Positions 1 through 6,803 of a stretch of DNA of 7,593 nt are shown here, piece by piece. This DNA is from Candidatus Poribacteria bacterium. Lineage in GTDB: Bacteria > Poribacteria > WGA-4E > PCPOR2b. The DNA lies in assembly GCA_027296925.1 (NCBI GenBank), contig JAPUIP010000509.1:1-7593 (forward strand), in the 5' to 3' direction. A model generated the notes under the pieces. That model did not search any database. It was not told where the DNA came from and was given only the letters and a program-made list of their open reading frames with translations. The translations under genes were made by a program, and so were the position numbers. Numbering within the stretch: position 1 is the first letter of the stretch; every line of letters begins with the position of its first letter.

Positions 1-27
1 AGTGATTGGAGAGGTTAGCTAGCTCTG

Positions 28-360
28 TTGTCGCACGAGTCGATTGCTGCGTACTATCCGCCGATCGTTGAGAAATATCGCCGATCAGTTGAGTGTTGGA
101 GCGAGATTTTTCCGTATACGCTGGAGGAAGCGCATTGCTCAAATAACAATCCTTGGCGGCGGCATATTCTTAAAGAGATGGTATGGGTATACGGAAATTT
201 GGACGATTCTGAAAATAAAGCGGAAGATGATGGGCGTTTAGCCTTTGATAACCAGCGTCCGGGTTGTCGATCTCCCTTCATCATCAACGCAGGTCAGCCG
301 ATGGGTTCCTGCAACGGGCGTGAGGAAAACCGGCTCCGTGGAATCGCCCCGAAAAATTAA
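28..360 (+). pseudogene. Protein-like open frame, possible gene remnant
   Basis: The frame is open from a TTG at 28 to a stop at 360. An in-frame TAG at 16-18 sits just upstream, and no convincing ribosome binding site is present (GAGAGG at 9-14 is too far away). Roughly the first 70 residues look protein-like: rich in Glu, Trp and Tyr, with a likely helix around PIVEKYRRSVE and a segment RRHILKEMVWVYGN, and codons mostly begin with purines. From about 238 onward the frame is simply antisense to the end of pbpC and is unlikely to encode anything real. I recognise no family. It could be the worn 3' part of a gene whose true end was lost where it joined pbpC, or chance. The antisense frame over 54-287 looks less protein-like. 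Confidence 0.22.
59..93. repeat. Short imperfect tandem repeat
   Basis: The octamer CGCCGATC occurs at 59-66 and again at 79-86. It is followed by GTTGAG at 67-72 and AGTTGAG at 87-93, giving two copies of a 14-15 bp unit with a period near 20 bp. If the open frame here is coding, the repeat falls in its helical stretch. It may be chance or a slippage trace. Confidence 0.35.
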
Positions 361-2625
361 CGCCCCATCGACAAACCAGAAGATCTGTTTCGTTCGGTTG
401 GACACAGAGGCCTCCAGAAGAATCTTTTGGTATGCAAGCGGCACACCCGCCCGTATATGATATTCGCTATCTTTTGACGGCGAACGGATAATAGGCCCGT
501 GTCCAGCGACAACACCGGAGCAATCCGGATTGTGCGGGGGGATGGGTTGAATGGCAAAGCCGTTTCGTTTCAACCACGTGGCAATCTCCGCAGACCACTC
601 CTCAAAGACGACATGCCGATACGTTCGTCCAATCTGACAGTGTGAACAGAGCGCCGTTCCAGTTTGACTATCAACGGGGATCTGTTTGTGAATGGAACAC
701 AGCGTGTTGGCGGAAACGCTGGGGATATAGTAATCGACCTTGGAGGCGGGGCAGTGAACCGATAATGGCATGCCACTTAGCGCGCAGACCTTGCGAGTCC
801 GCACTTGATAGGGGCGCGTAAACCATCGATTTGTGGCGGGCGTCGTCAGTGCATTGAAGAGCGCAAACAGGATGGGTGCGGCAACTTCAGATCCGACGAG
901 CGACGGCACACCACGCCCGTCGAAATTGCCCACCCAAACGCCGATTGTGTATTCGGGCGTATAGCCCACACTCCAGGCGTCTCGATGCCCGTAAGAGGTG
1001 CCCGTCTTCCACGCGACTTTGGGTAGGTTGATCGACGCTTCAAAACAGGCTGGCAGATCGGGGCGGCGGACTTCTGTAAGCATTTCGGTTAAAATGAAAC
1101 AGGCTTCCTTGCTTAATAGCTGTTTGTTTGGGTGGGTAGCGAGTCGTGAGCGGGGAGTGGCGATTCGTCCCCTTGTCTCCCTGTTACCTTCCCTCCTTAT
1201 CAACCGGTAGGGGGCAAACTCTCCAAAATTCGCAAGTCCCGCATAGAGGGTTGTTAATTCCAGCAGTGTGACTTCACACCCGCCCAGGATGAGGGATAAT
1301 CCGTAGTGTGCTTTCGACTGTGTCAGTGTGGAGATGCCGGCACGTTTGAGAAACGAGTAGATGCCGTCGTTTCCCAATTGGGCGTACAGATTCACGGCAG
1401 GCACATTGAGCGAATGCGCTAACGCATCCCGCGCGGTTACATAGCCACGATTCGCTCCATCATAATTGACGGGGCTGTACCCGGAGTAGTCGACGGGAAC
1501 GTCGTTCAGCAGGCGTTCGGGAGTCGTGAGCCCCCGATCCAGAGCGAGGGCGTAAATGAACGGTTTGAGCGCTGAACCGGGGGAACGTGGCGCAATTGCA
1601 CCGTTGACTTGCCCGGCGCCGGCCCGGTCGAAAAAGTCGTAGGAGCCGACCATCGCCAATATCTCACGGCTCCGAGTGTCCATCACCACGACAGCGCCCG
1701 TCGAGATGCCCTCGCGCTGCAGCGGAGCGAGATGTGCCTGTAGAATGCGCTCCGACAGTTCCTGAATTTCGGCGTCGAGGGTCGATTGAATCCGCGCGTT
1801 CTGGGGAAACCTCCGCTTCAGTAAGCGTGTCATGTGGAGCGCCTTGAATGGCATTAGATGGCGTTTTGTTGGAATAGGCTCACTGCTGGCTTCTTGAAAT
1901 TCCCCTTCGCTGATTTTGCCGAATTTGAGCAGGCGACTCAGTACCTTCTCGCGTGCGTTTCGGGCATTTTTGGGATGGAGGTCTGGACGCAACCGCGTCG
2001 GTGAATTGGGAATGGCAGCGAGGAGCGCGGCTTCACCCAGGCTGAGGCGATGCTGTGGTTTGTTGAAGTAGACACGGGCTGCGGCTGCCGACCCGATGAT
2101 GTTACCGCCATAGGGCGCCATGTTGAAGTAGAGGGTGAGGATCTCGTCTTTGGAGTAGACGAGCTCGAGTTGTAACGCGCGGAACATCTCGATCAGCTTA
2201 TGCGGCACCGTGCGATCTTTCGGCTCCATCATCCGCGTGACCTGCATCGTGATAGTTGAGCCGCCCCTGACCACACGCCGCGCCTTGATATTGTCGATCG
2301 CCGCCTGGACGATTGAGAGGGGGTTGATGCCAAAGTGGTGGTAGAACCAGCGATCCTCGTACGTCAGCACAGCAGTTCGCAGTAGGGGTGAAGTCTCATC
2401 TTTCGCCCTTATAGGGATGCGCCACGCATCGTCCGGTGCCGTAAACGCCCTGAGCCATTCGCCGTGCCGATCTAGCACTAGCGTTGATGGCGGTTGATGC
2501 AGTTTGTCCACCGGCAGCGGAAACAGCCAGTTTCCAATCAGGAACAGTACCATAAGCGTTAATCCTGTTCCGGCAAGGCTGAGAAGGAAAAATCGGATTC
2601 GTCTCGAATGGATGATTTCCATCAT
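238..2625 (-). CDS. pbpC: Penicillin-binding protein 1C, bifunctional peptidoglycan synthase
   Basis: A class A penicillin-binding protein that polymerises lipid II into glycan strands and cross-links their peptides, anchored in the inner membrane and facing the periplasm. The 795 residues show an N-terminal membrane anchor (about 11-31) and a GT51 transglycosylase domain (about 45-235) with the E90-D91 motif before RWFYHHFG, GGSTITMQ at 121-128 and the LELVYSKDEIL motif at 153-163. The transpeptidase domain has S351-A-L-K354 (SxxK), S405-L-N407 (SxN) and K540-T-G542 (KTG). A C-terminal PBP1C-type domain ends at GRSTTRTLVIKG. Length matches the family. Five cysteines (613, 625, 643, 660, 663) lie in the linker after the transpeptidase domain. 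The ATG at 2625 follows GAGG (complement of 2636-2639) by 10 bases; an ATG three bases later is the alternative. The alpha-2-macroglobulin gene often next to pbpC in proteobacteria is not present in the 237 bp seen downstream. Confidence 0.95.
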   Translation of the reverse strand: MMEIIHSRRIRFFLLSLAGTGLTLMVLFLIGNWLFPLPVDKLHQPPSTLVLDRHGEWLRAFTAPDDAWRIPIRAKDETSPLLRTAVLTYEDRWFYHHFGINPLSIVQAAIDNIKARRVVRGGSTITMQVTRMMEPKDRTVPHKLIEMFRALQLELVYSKDEILTLYFNMAPYGGNIIGSAAAARVYFNKPQHRLSLGEAALLAAIPNSPTRLRPDLHPKNARNAREKVLSRLLKFGKISEGEFQEASSEPIPTKRHLMPFKALHMTRLLKRRFPQNARIQSTLDAEIQELSERILQAHLAPLQREGISTGAVVVMDTRSREILAMVGSYDFFDRAGAGQVNGAIAPRSPGSALKPFIYALALDRGLTTPERLLNDVPVDYSGYSPVNYDGANRGYVTARDALAHSLNVPAVNLYAQLGNDGIYSFLKRAGISTLTQSKAHYGLSLILGGCEVTLLELTTLYAGLANFGEFAPYRLIRREGNRETRGRIATPRSRLATHPNKQLLSKEACFILTEMLTEVRRPDLPACFEASINLPKVAWKTGTSYGHRDAWSVGYTPEYTIGVWVGNFDGRGVPSLVGSEVAAPILFALFNALTTPATNRWFTRPYQVRTRKVCALSGMPLSVHCPASKVDYYIPSVSANTLCSIHKQIPVDSQTGTALCSHCQIGRTYRHVVFEEWSAEIATWLKRNGFAIQPIPPHNPDCSGVVAGHGPIIRSPSKDSEYHIRAGVPLAYQKILLEASVSNRTKQIFWFVDGALIFRGDSTEPVFLTPVAGTHRLTCVDDEGRSTTRTLVIKG

Positions 2626-2640
2626 TCTTGGTTTACCTCG

Positions 2641-2677
2641 TATGATGTTGAGTTCTGCGCGGGTATATCTGAAAAAA
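2641..2677. repeat. Imperfect direct repeat, copy 1
   Basis: This copy has TATGATGTTGA at 2641-2651 and the 13-mer ATATCTGAAAAAA at 2665-2677. Copy 2, 117-120 bp downstream, has TATGATTTTGA and the identical 13-mer. Ten of eleven bases match in the first block and all thirteen in the second, with the interval three bases longer here. Copy 1 covers the -10 and spacer of the candidate pbpC promoter. Confidence 0.6.
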
Positions 2678-2689
2678 CGTAATGGTCAA
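2662..2689 (-). promoter_or_regulatory. Candidate sigma-70 promoter for pbpC
   Basis: Read on the minus strand, TTGACC (complement of 2684-2689) is followed after 16 bases by TATACC (complement of 2662-2667), which matches the -35 and -10 consensus reasonably well. Transcription would begin near 2655, leaving a leader of about 30 bases with a GAGG ribosome binding site. One copy of the direct repeat described at 2641-2677 occupies most of the spacer. Confidence 0.5.
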
Positions 2690-2760
2690 GACGATGGCTG
2701 ACATGAACTTTCTTTCACGGTTGGCTACCCCCCAGTCTCGCATATTCCGCCGGTGTAGAC

Positions 2761-2766
2761 TATGAT
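2761..2766 (+). promoter_or_regulatory. Weak candidate -10 element for the creatininase operon
   Basis: TATGAT differs from the consensus at one base and would place the transcript start near 2773, about 31 bases before the ATG at 2804. No good -35 element lies 16-18 bases upstream: the sequence at 2738-2743 is TCGCAT. The promoter is therefore weak, activator-dependent, or elsewhere in 2690-2760. Confidence 0.22.
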
Positions 2767-2794
2767 TTTGACCCACACAGAATATCTGAAAAAA
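2761..2794. repeat. Imperfect direct repeat, copy 2
   Basis: This copy has TATGATTTTGA at 2761-2771 and ATATCTGAAAAAA at 2782-2794, and it ends inside the ribosome binding site of the creatininase-family gene. In the shared reading frame both copies read M-[MI]-L...YLKK, so the repeat could come from duplication of an old gene start. It could equally be a pair of binding sites serving the two divergent genes. Confidence 0.6.
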
Positions 2795-2803
2795 GGAATA
2801 ACC

Positions 2804-3562
2804 ATGCAATCTTTACAACCACAGTGGAAGCGATACCAGGAACTTCGCCCTGATGAGTTAGCATCCTGCCTTCAAACTGCCCCGGTTGCCTTTTGGCCAC
2901 TGGGTCTTATTGAGCATCATGGCTGGCATCTGCCCGTTGGATACGACGGGCTCAAGGCGGAACGCATCTGCATCCGGATTGCCGAAGAAACGGGCGGCGT
3001 TATCCTCCCAACGATGTGGTGGGGAGCTAACGGTGGTCACGGCGATTTCTTGTGGACACACTATCAATCGGAGGAAGCCACCACGTCGATTTTGGTGAAT
3101 ACAACGGAACAGCTCATCAGATTCGGATTCCGCGTCATTGTGCTGCTTGCGGGGCATTATCCCTGGCAGGGGCTCTTGGAAAAACAGCTCCCAACACTTC
3201 AAGCGAAACACCCAGAAGTCTTGTTGTTGTGGGGAACTGAAATGTCAATCTGTGGAGAAGCCGTGAAGCTCAACGGTGATCACGCCGCCCGCGAGGAGAC
3301 GTCTTATGGGCTTTGTTTATTCCCGGAGCTGATTGATATGAACGCCCTGCGGCCGGGCAGGGATGCGTCCGCGTGGCCACAGGGCGATGCCCCTCCAACC
3401 GAAAAACAGCATCCCGGCGTCTGTTTTGATCCAAATGAGCCGCTGTTTGGACAGATGGGCGCAGATTCCCGGACCGCCTCGGCGGCGCGTGGGGAAGAAG
3501 GAATCACGCGTCTTGTGAACCATCTCGCAACGACAATTCATGGTTATCTGGAACGTGAATGA
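2804..3562 (+). CDS. Creatininase-family metal-dependent amidohydrolase
   Basis: Members of this family are cytoplasmic, two-metal hydrolases that cut C-N bonds: creatinine, formamidopyrimidine intermediates, or the mycofactocin precursor peptide (MftE). The 252-residue protein has the family core PLGLIEHHGWHLPVGYD at 32-48. E37, H39 and D48 align with the metal ligands E34, H36 and D45 of Pseudomonas creatininase as I recall them. A GHYPW motif at 117-121 supplies H118, and HAAREETS at 160-167 matches the family's HAG..ETS segment. The usual GHYEN or GHGGN motif is altered after the histidine. I chose ATG 2804 because AAAGGA (2792-2797) precedes it at good spacing and the core then starts at a normal distance. 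The upstream ATG at 2762 would add 14 residues without a ribosome binding site. It is first of three closely spaced co-directional genes. Substrate unknown. Confidence 0.88.
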   Translation: MQSLQPQWKRYQELRPDELASCLQTAPVAFWPLGLIEHHGWHLPVGYDGLKAERICIRIAEETGGVILPTMWWGANGGHGDFLWTHYQSEEATTSILVNTTEQLIRFGFRVIVLLAGHYPWQGLLEKQLPTLQAKHPEVLLLWGTEMSICGEAVKLNGDHAAREETSYGLCLFPELIDMNALRPGRDASAWPQGDAPPTEKQHPGVCFDPNEPLFGQMGADSRTASAARGEEGITRLVNHLATTIHGYLERE

Positions 3563-3595
3563 GAATCTGCTTAAATTTTTAATGGAGGCATTAAG

Positions 3596-4426
3596 ATGAA
3601 TAACACAACCCCGCATGTGGTGTATCTATCAAGTAGCGCACATAGTGATTGGCGAGAACCCGTAAAAGCCAAATACCTGAATGATGATCGCGTGGTCTTC
3701 GTTGGCCCGTGCGAGCAGCATGGACTCAGCGATGCAATGGGAGCGCCGGGGGATGTCAAACCCGGACATAAACTTCGCATCATGCAGATGCTTAGCAAAA
3801 GCGACGTTTTATTCGGTTATATTCCGGATGATCGCTACAGATCATTCAATATTATGCTGGAAATTGGGCTTGCACGCGCATGGGGTCGAAAGATCCTCTT
3901 TGTCAATGAAGCCAGAAGTTTGGACGAAGAGGTGCGATCCGCCCAAGCGTATGTCGATGAGTCATTCGACGGGTTGCAAGCGGGACTAAATCGGCTCCAT
4001 CAACTGATCGCATCTGAAAATGATAGACCGAGCCCCGAAGTGGGACAACTCGTTAAGCCGACCGGCCGCGTCACGCACCAAATCTTCCTCTCCGGTAGCA
4101 GCGAGCCCGGCTGGATAAACCGCGTTCAGGCGCGCTATCGTGATCATGCAGAGGTCACACTCACCGTCGAAGAAGGTATGGACGCCCTGACGAGCAGCGA
4201 TATTTTGCTTGCCTGCCGGACGAATAGCGAAAGCCGGCTCTTCAACCTTTCGCTTGCGGTGGGCTATGCGAGCGCACTCGGCAAACGCATTCTCTTTGTC
4301 AACGAAGGCGACCACTACTCCCATGCGTACGATTATATCAAACCGTTCTCGGACGGCTACTTCACCGACCTCGACGAAGGATTACGCTATCTCGATTATG
4401 CCGTGGGCATTGAGGACAGATTGTAA
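3596..4426 (+). CDS. Tandem YtoQ-like / nucleoside 2-deoxyribosyltransferase-fold protein
   Basis: This 276-residue protein is two copies of one domain. Domain 1 (about 7-140) resembles YtoQ as I remember it: VYLSSSAHSDWRE at 9-21, FVGPCEQHGLSDAMG at 35-49, SD at 69-70, then FNIMLEIGLARAWGRKILFV at 84-103. Domain 2 (about 161-275) repeats this with HQIFLSGSS at 161-169, SD at 201-202 and a matching helix-strand segment ending FVNE at 234-237. By eye, 28 of 77 aligned positions are identical. Domain 2 lacks the 22 residues corresponding to 39-60, and E89 of domain 1 becomes A221. Fold relatives use an acidic residue near this point to attack the N-glycosidic carbon, so domain 2 may be inactive and serve binding or assembly. 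No signal peptide or membrane segment, so cytoplasmic. GGAGG at 3584-3588 sets the ATG. The gene lies 33 bp after the creatininase gene and 20 bp before the transporter. Actual activity is unproven. Confidence 0.8.
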   Translation: MNNTTPHVVYLSSSAHSDWREPVKAKYLNDDRVVFVGPCEQHGLSDAMGAPGDVKPGHKLRIMQMLSKSDVLFGYIPDDRYRSFNIMLEIGLARAWGRKILFVNEARSLDEEVRSAQAYVDESFDGLQAGLNRLHQLIASENDRPSPEVGQLVKPTGRVTHQIFLSGSSEPGWINRVQARYRDHAEVTLTVEEGMDALTSSDILLACRTNSESRLFNLSLAVGYASALGKRILFVNEGDHYSHAYDYIKPFSDGYFTDLDEGLRYLDYAVGIEDRL

Positions 4427-4446
4427 TTGAATCGAGAGATATTCCC

Positions 4447-5676
4447 ATGTTGTTTCGCTTTTCACTTTACGGTTTTCTCAAAAATCAACGGTACTACGAG
4501 CCGTTTCTCATCCTGGCTTTTCGGGAGAAAGGGCTTTCGTTTTTTCAGATTGGCATTCTGATTGGGTTTCGGGAGATTTGTATCAACCTCTTCGAGGTCC
4601 CCAGCGGCGCACTCGCCGACCTGTACGGGCGTCGGCGTGCAATGATTCTTTCTTTCAGCGTATATGTCGTCTCCTTTTTGCTGTTTGGTTGGAGCCAGTC
4701 ACTGATTACGCTTTTCGGCGGCATGTTTTTCCTGGCCCTTGGCGATGCATTCCGCACGGGCACGCATAAAGCGATGATCTTTGATTGGTTGCGACTTCAA
4801 GGCAGAGATCACGAGAACACGAAAATCTACGGCTACACCCGATCTTGGTCTAAGATGGGTTCCGCGATCTCCGTGTTGATTGCCGGTGGGCTGGTCTTCT
4901 ACAGCGGGAACTACAGCTACATTTTCCGATTTTCCGTTATCCCATATCTGCTCAATATTATCAATTTCCTGGGCTATCCTGCGGTGTTGGATGGTGAAAG
5001 GAAGCATGGCTTTTCGATGAAAGCGGTTGCGATTCTATTGGGAAGCGCGTTGAAACAAGCCGTGCATCATTCGCCGCTCCGCCGATTGATGGTGGAGTCC
5101 ATCGGATTTGGGGTTATGTTTAAGGCAAGCAAAGACTACCTGCAACCTGTCTTAAAACAGACCGCGATTCTGCTGCCGCTGCTTCTGACACTTGAATCTG
5201 AGAAGCGTACTGCGCTGCTGGTAAGCACGGTCTATTTTGTACTCCATTTACTATCGAGTGTAACTTCACGCCACGCACATCGACTGGCAGACTGGCAAGG
5301 CAGTGAGGAAGGCGCAGCTCGTTTCATCTGGCGTGTCGAATGGTTACTCTTCGCGTGTCTACTGCCGTTGCTTTGGTTCAAGCAATATGCCGGTGTGATT
5401 GTTACTTTCGTGGCATTGGAAGCACTGCAAAACTTCTGGCGTCCTGTGCTGGTGAGTCGAATCAACCTGCATTCCACGCCCGAAATGGGCGCGACAATCC
5501 TCTCGATTGAATCGCAGGCGAAATCGTTCGCCACGATGCTGCTCGCTCCGCTGCTTGGACTCGCTGTGGATGGCGTCAACGGATTCTGGCCCGTGGGGAC
5601 TGTGGGGTTGCTGATTGCCACAGGAATCCTCTTTTATTCACACACTCGGCGTGAAATTGCTGAACCTTCCATCTAG
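4447..5676 (+). CDS. Major facilitator superfamily transporter
   Basis: A 409-residue polytopic inner-membrane protein with about ten to twelve hydrophobic segments. The first cytoplasmic loop carries FEVPSGALADLYGRRRA at 49-65, which contains the MFS motif A pattern GxxxDxxGRR and the ExPSGxxAD form common in one group of drug- or metabolite-efflux-like members. GDAFRTGTHKAMIFDWL at 99-115 also fits that group. A charged central loop (about 182-213) separates the two six-helix halves. The last hydrophobic stretch (about 381-397) is followed by a short polar tail. The ATG is 20 bp after the preceding stop, with a modest GAGAG at 4434-4438 as ribosome binding site, so the gene is probably co-transcribed with the two upstream genes. 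Substrate and direction cannot be read from sequence; the neighbours suggest a nitrogenous metabolite or nucleoside-like compound. It ends 20 bp from the stop of the convergent ychF-like gene. Confidence 0.85.
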   Translation: MLFRFSLYGFLKNQRYYEPFLILAFREKGLSFFQIGILIGFREICINLFEVPSGALADLYGRRRAMILSFSVYVVSFLLFGWSQSLITLFGGMFFLALGDAFRTGTHKAMIFDWLRLQGRDHENTKIYGYTRSWSKMGSAISVLIAGGLVFYSGNYSYIFRFSVIPYLLNIINFLGYPAVLDGERKHGFSMKAVAILLGSALKQAVHHSPLRRLMVESIGFGVMFKASKDYLQPVLKQTAILLPLLLTLESEKRTALLVSTVYFVLHLLSSVTSRHAHRLADWQGSEEGAARFIWRVEWLLFACLLPLLWFKQYAGVIVTFVALEALQNFWRPVLVSRINLHSTPEMGATILSIESQAKSFATMLLAPLLGLAVDGVNGFWPVGTVGLLIATGILFYSHTRREIAEPSI

Positions 5677-5696
5677 CAAAAGCCCATCTACTCAGT

Positions 5697-6785
5697 TCAG
5701 ACATTAAAGCGGATCGTTAGGACATCGCCATCGTGCACAACGTAATCTTTTCCTTCCAGGCTGAGTAAGCCCTGCTCTCTCGCTTTTACCAGGCTACCAC
5801 ACTCCACGAGCGTCTCCCAGTGAATGGTTTCGGCACGAATAAATCCGCGCGCGATGTCCGTGTGGATTGCCCTCGCAGCATCGAGGGCCGTCATCCCACC
5901 CTTGAGCGTCCATGCCTTCAACTCGCTGGAAAGGACGGTAAAAAAGGTGATCAGCCCAAGCAAACGATATGAACCGTGGATGACCCGTATGAGCGCGGAT
6001 TCATTTAACCCCATTTCACTCAGGAAGATTTCGGCATCGTCCGCATCCAGTTGACCAATCTCCATCTCCAATTTTGCAGCGAGCGCGATGATTTCAGTCT
6101 GGGGCTGTTGCGCATACGATGCAACAGCCGTGCTTAACGCTTCCGCCTGATCCAACTGATCCTCACCAATGTTGAGAATCAACAGCATCGGCTTTTGCGT
6201 CAAAAACCCGTACCCGCGGATTGCCTTTTCATCTTCGGGGGAAAATTCGATTTCCCGAAGTGAGGTGCCCCCCTCAAGTGCGGCTTTGCATTTCTCCAAT
6301 ACAGTGCGTTCATGTTCCAATGCCGGAACGCTTTGGGTTCGCAGTTCGCGACGAAGTCGATCTAGCCGCCTGTCTATGACCTGTAAATCTGCGAAGGTGA
6401 GTTCGATATCGATTGTCTCAATGTCTCGCTTTGCATCTACACTTCCCTCAACATGAGGTACGGTATCGTCCGCAAAGACGCGAACCACATGGAGGAGCGC
6501 ATCGACTCCCCGTAAGTCTGCAATGACTCCCGTCTCCAGCGCCCCTTGTGCCACTTCTCCCTTGGAAACGCCGGCAAGGTCAACATAATCAATACTTGTC
6601 GGGATGACCTTCTTGGGATTCAACAATTGTGCCAGCGACTCTAACCGTTCGTCCGGAACTTTGACCGAACTGAGATTGGATCCTTTCTTGGCGATGTATG
6701 TCCCCGTTTCTGCCTGAGATTGTGTCAAGGCATTGAAAAGCGAGGTCTTTCCAACATAAGGCAGCCCAACAATGCCGATTCTCAT
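5697..6785 (-). CDS. ychF: YchF/OLA1-type ribosome-associated P-loop ATPase, divergent subfamily
   Basis: An Obg-related NTPase; YchF proteins bind ribosomes and usually hydrolyse ATP. The 362 residues match the length of E. coli YchF (363). They show a P-loop GLPYVGKTS at 7-15, DLAG at 69-72 (G3), a charged helical region about 120-175, NIGE at 205-208 (the non-GTP G4 form that allows ATP), and a C-terminal TGS/DUF933 domain (about 280-362) with AIHTDIARGFIRAETI and EGKDYVVHDGDVL. H111 in VPHVEG aligns with the catalytic histidine of E. coli YchF. Two departures: the P-loop is YVGKTS instead of NVGKST, and the switch segment around 28-40 lacks the FPFCTIEPN motif with its redox-sensing cysteine. 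The ATG at 6785 is chosen because GGAGG (complement of 6790-6794) precedes it and the protein then begins like the family; the frame is open to 7010, but that overlaps the SDR gene. Symbol is by family, not proven orthology. Confidence 0.88.
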   Translation of the reverse strand: MRIGIVGLPYVGKTSLFNALTQSQAETGTYIAKKGSNLSSVKVPDERLESLAQLLNPKKVIPTSIDYVDLAGVSKGEVAQGALETGVIADLRGVDALLHVVRVFADDTVPHVEGSVDAKRDIETIDIELTFADLQVIDRRLDRLRRELRTQSVPALEHERTVLEKCKAALEGGTSLREIEFSPEDEKAIRGYGFLTQKPMLLILNIGEDQLDQAEALSTAVASYAQQPQTEIIALAAKLEMEIGQLDADDAEIFLSEMGLNESALIRVIHGSYRLLGLITFFTVLSSELKAWTLKGGMTALDAARAIHTDIARGFIRAETIHWETLVECGSLVKAREQGLLSLEGKDYVVHDGDVLTIRFNV

Positions 6786-6803
6786 AAAACCTCCATCTCC
6801 TTC

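Noticed and set aside
2703..2765. 20-codon open frame (starting MNFLSRLATP) whose stop overlaps the ATG at 2762
   Set aside because: No ribosome binding site and no recognisable leader-peptide features such as repeated regulatory codons or an attenuator hairpin.
2762..2803. Upstream ATG at 2762 as start of the creatininase-family protein
   Set aside because: It has no ribosome binding site, while the ATG at 2804 has AAAGGA at correct spacing. The added 14 residues overlap the direct repeat and are not family-like.
2858..3211. 117-codon antisense frame inside the creatininase gene
   Set aside because: It lies fully within a gene with conserved motifs and has no homology or ribosome binding site.
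3986..4324. 112-codon antisense frame inside the tandem YtoQ-like gene
   Set aside because: The sense strand shows duplicated conserved motifs; the antisense product has no recognisable domain.
5232..5621. 129-codon antisense frame inside the MFS gene
   Set aside because: It is a shadow of a clear membrane-transporter gene; the product is Ser/Thr/Pro-rich low-information sequence with no start signal.
5660..5700. CTGAAC/GTTCAG inverted repeat between the convergent MFS and ychF genes
   Set aside because: The arms are only 6 bp with a 29-base loop and no T-run on either strand, so it does not support a terminator.
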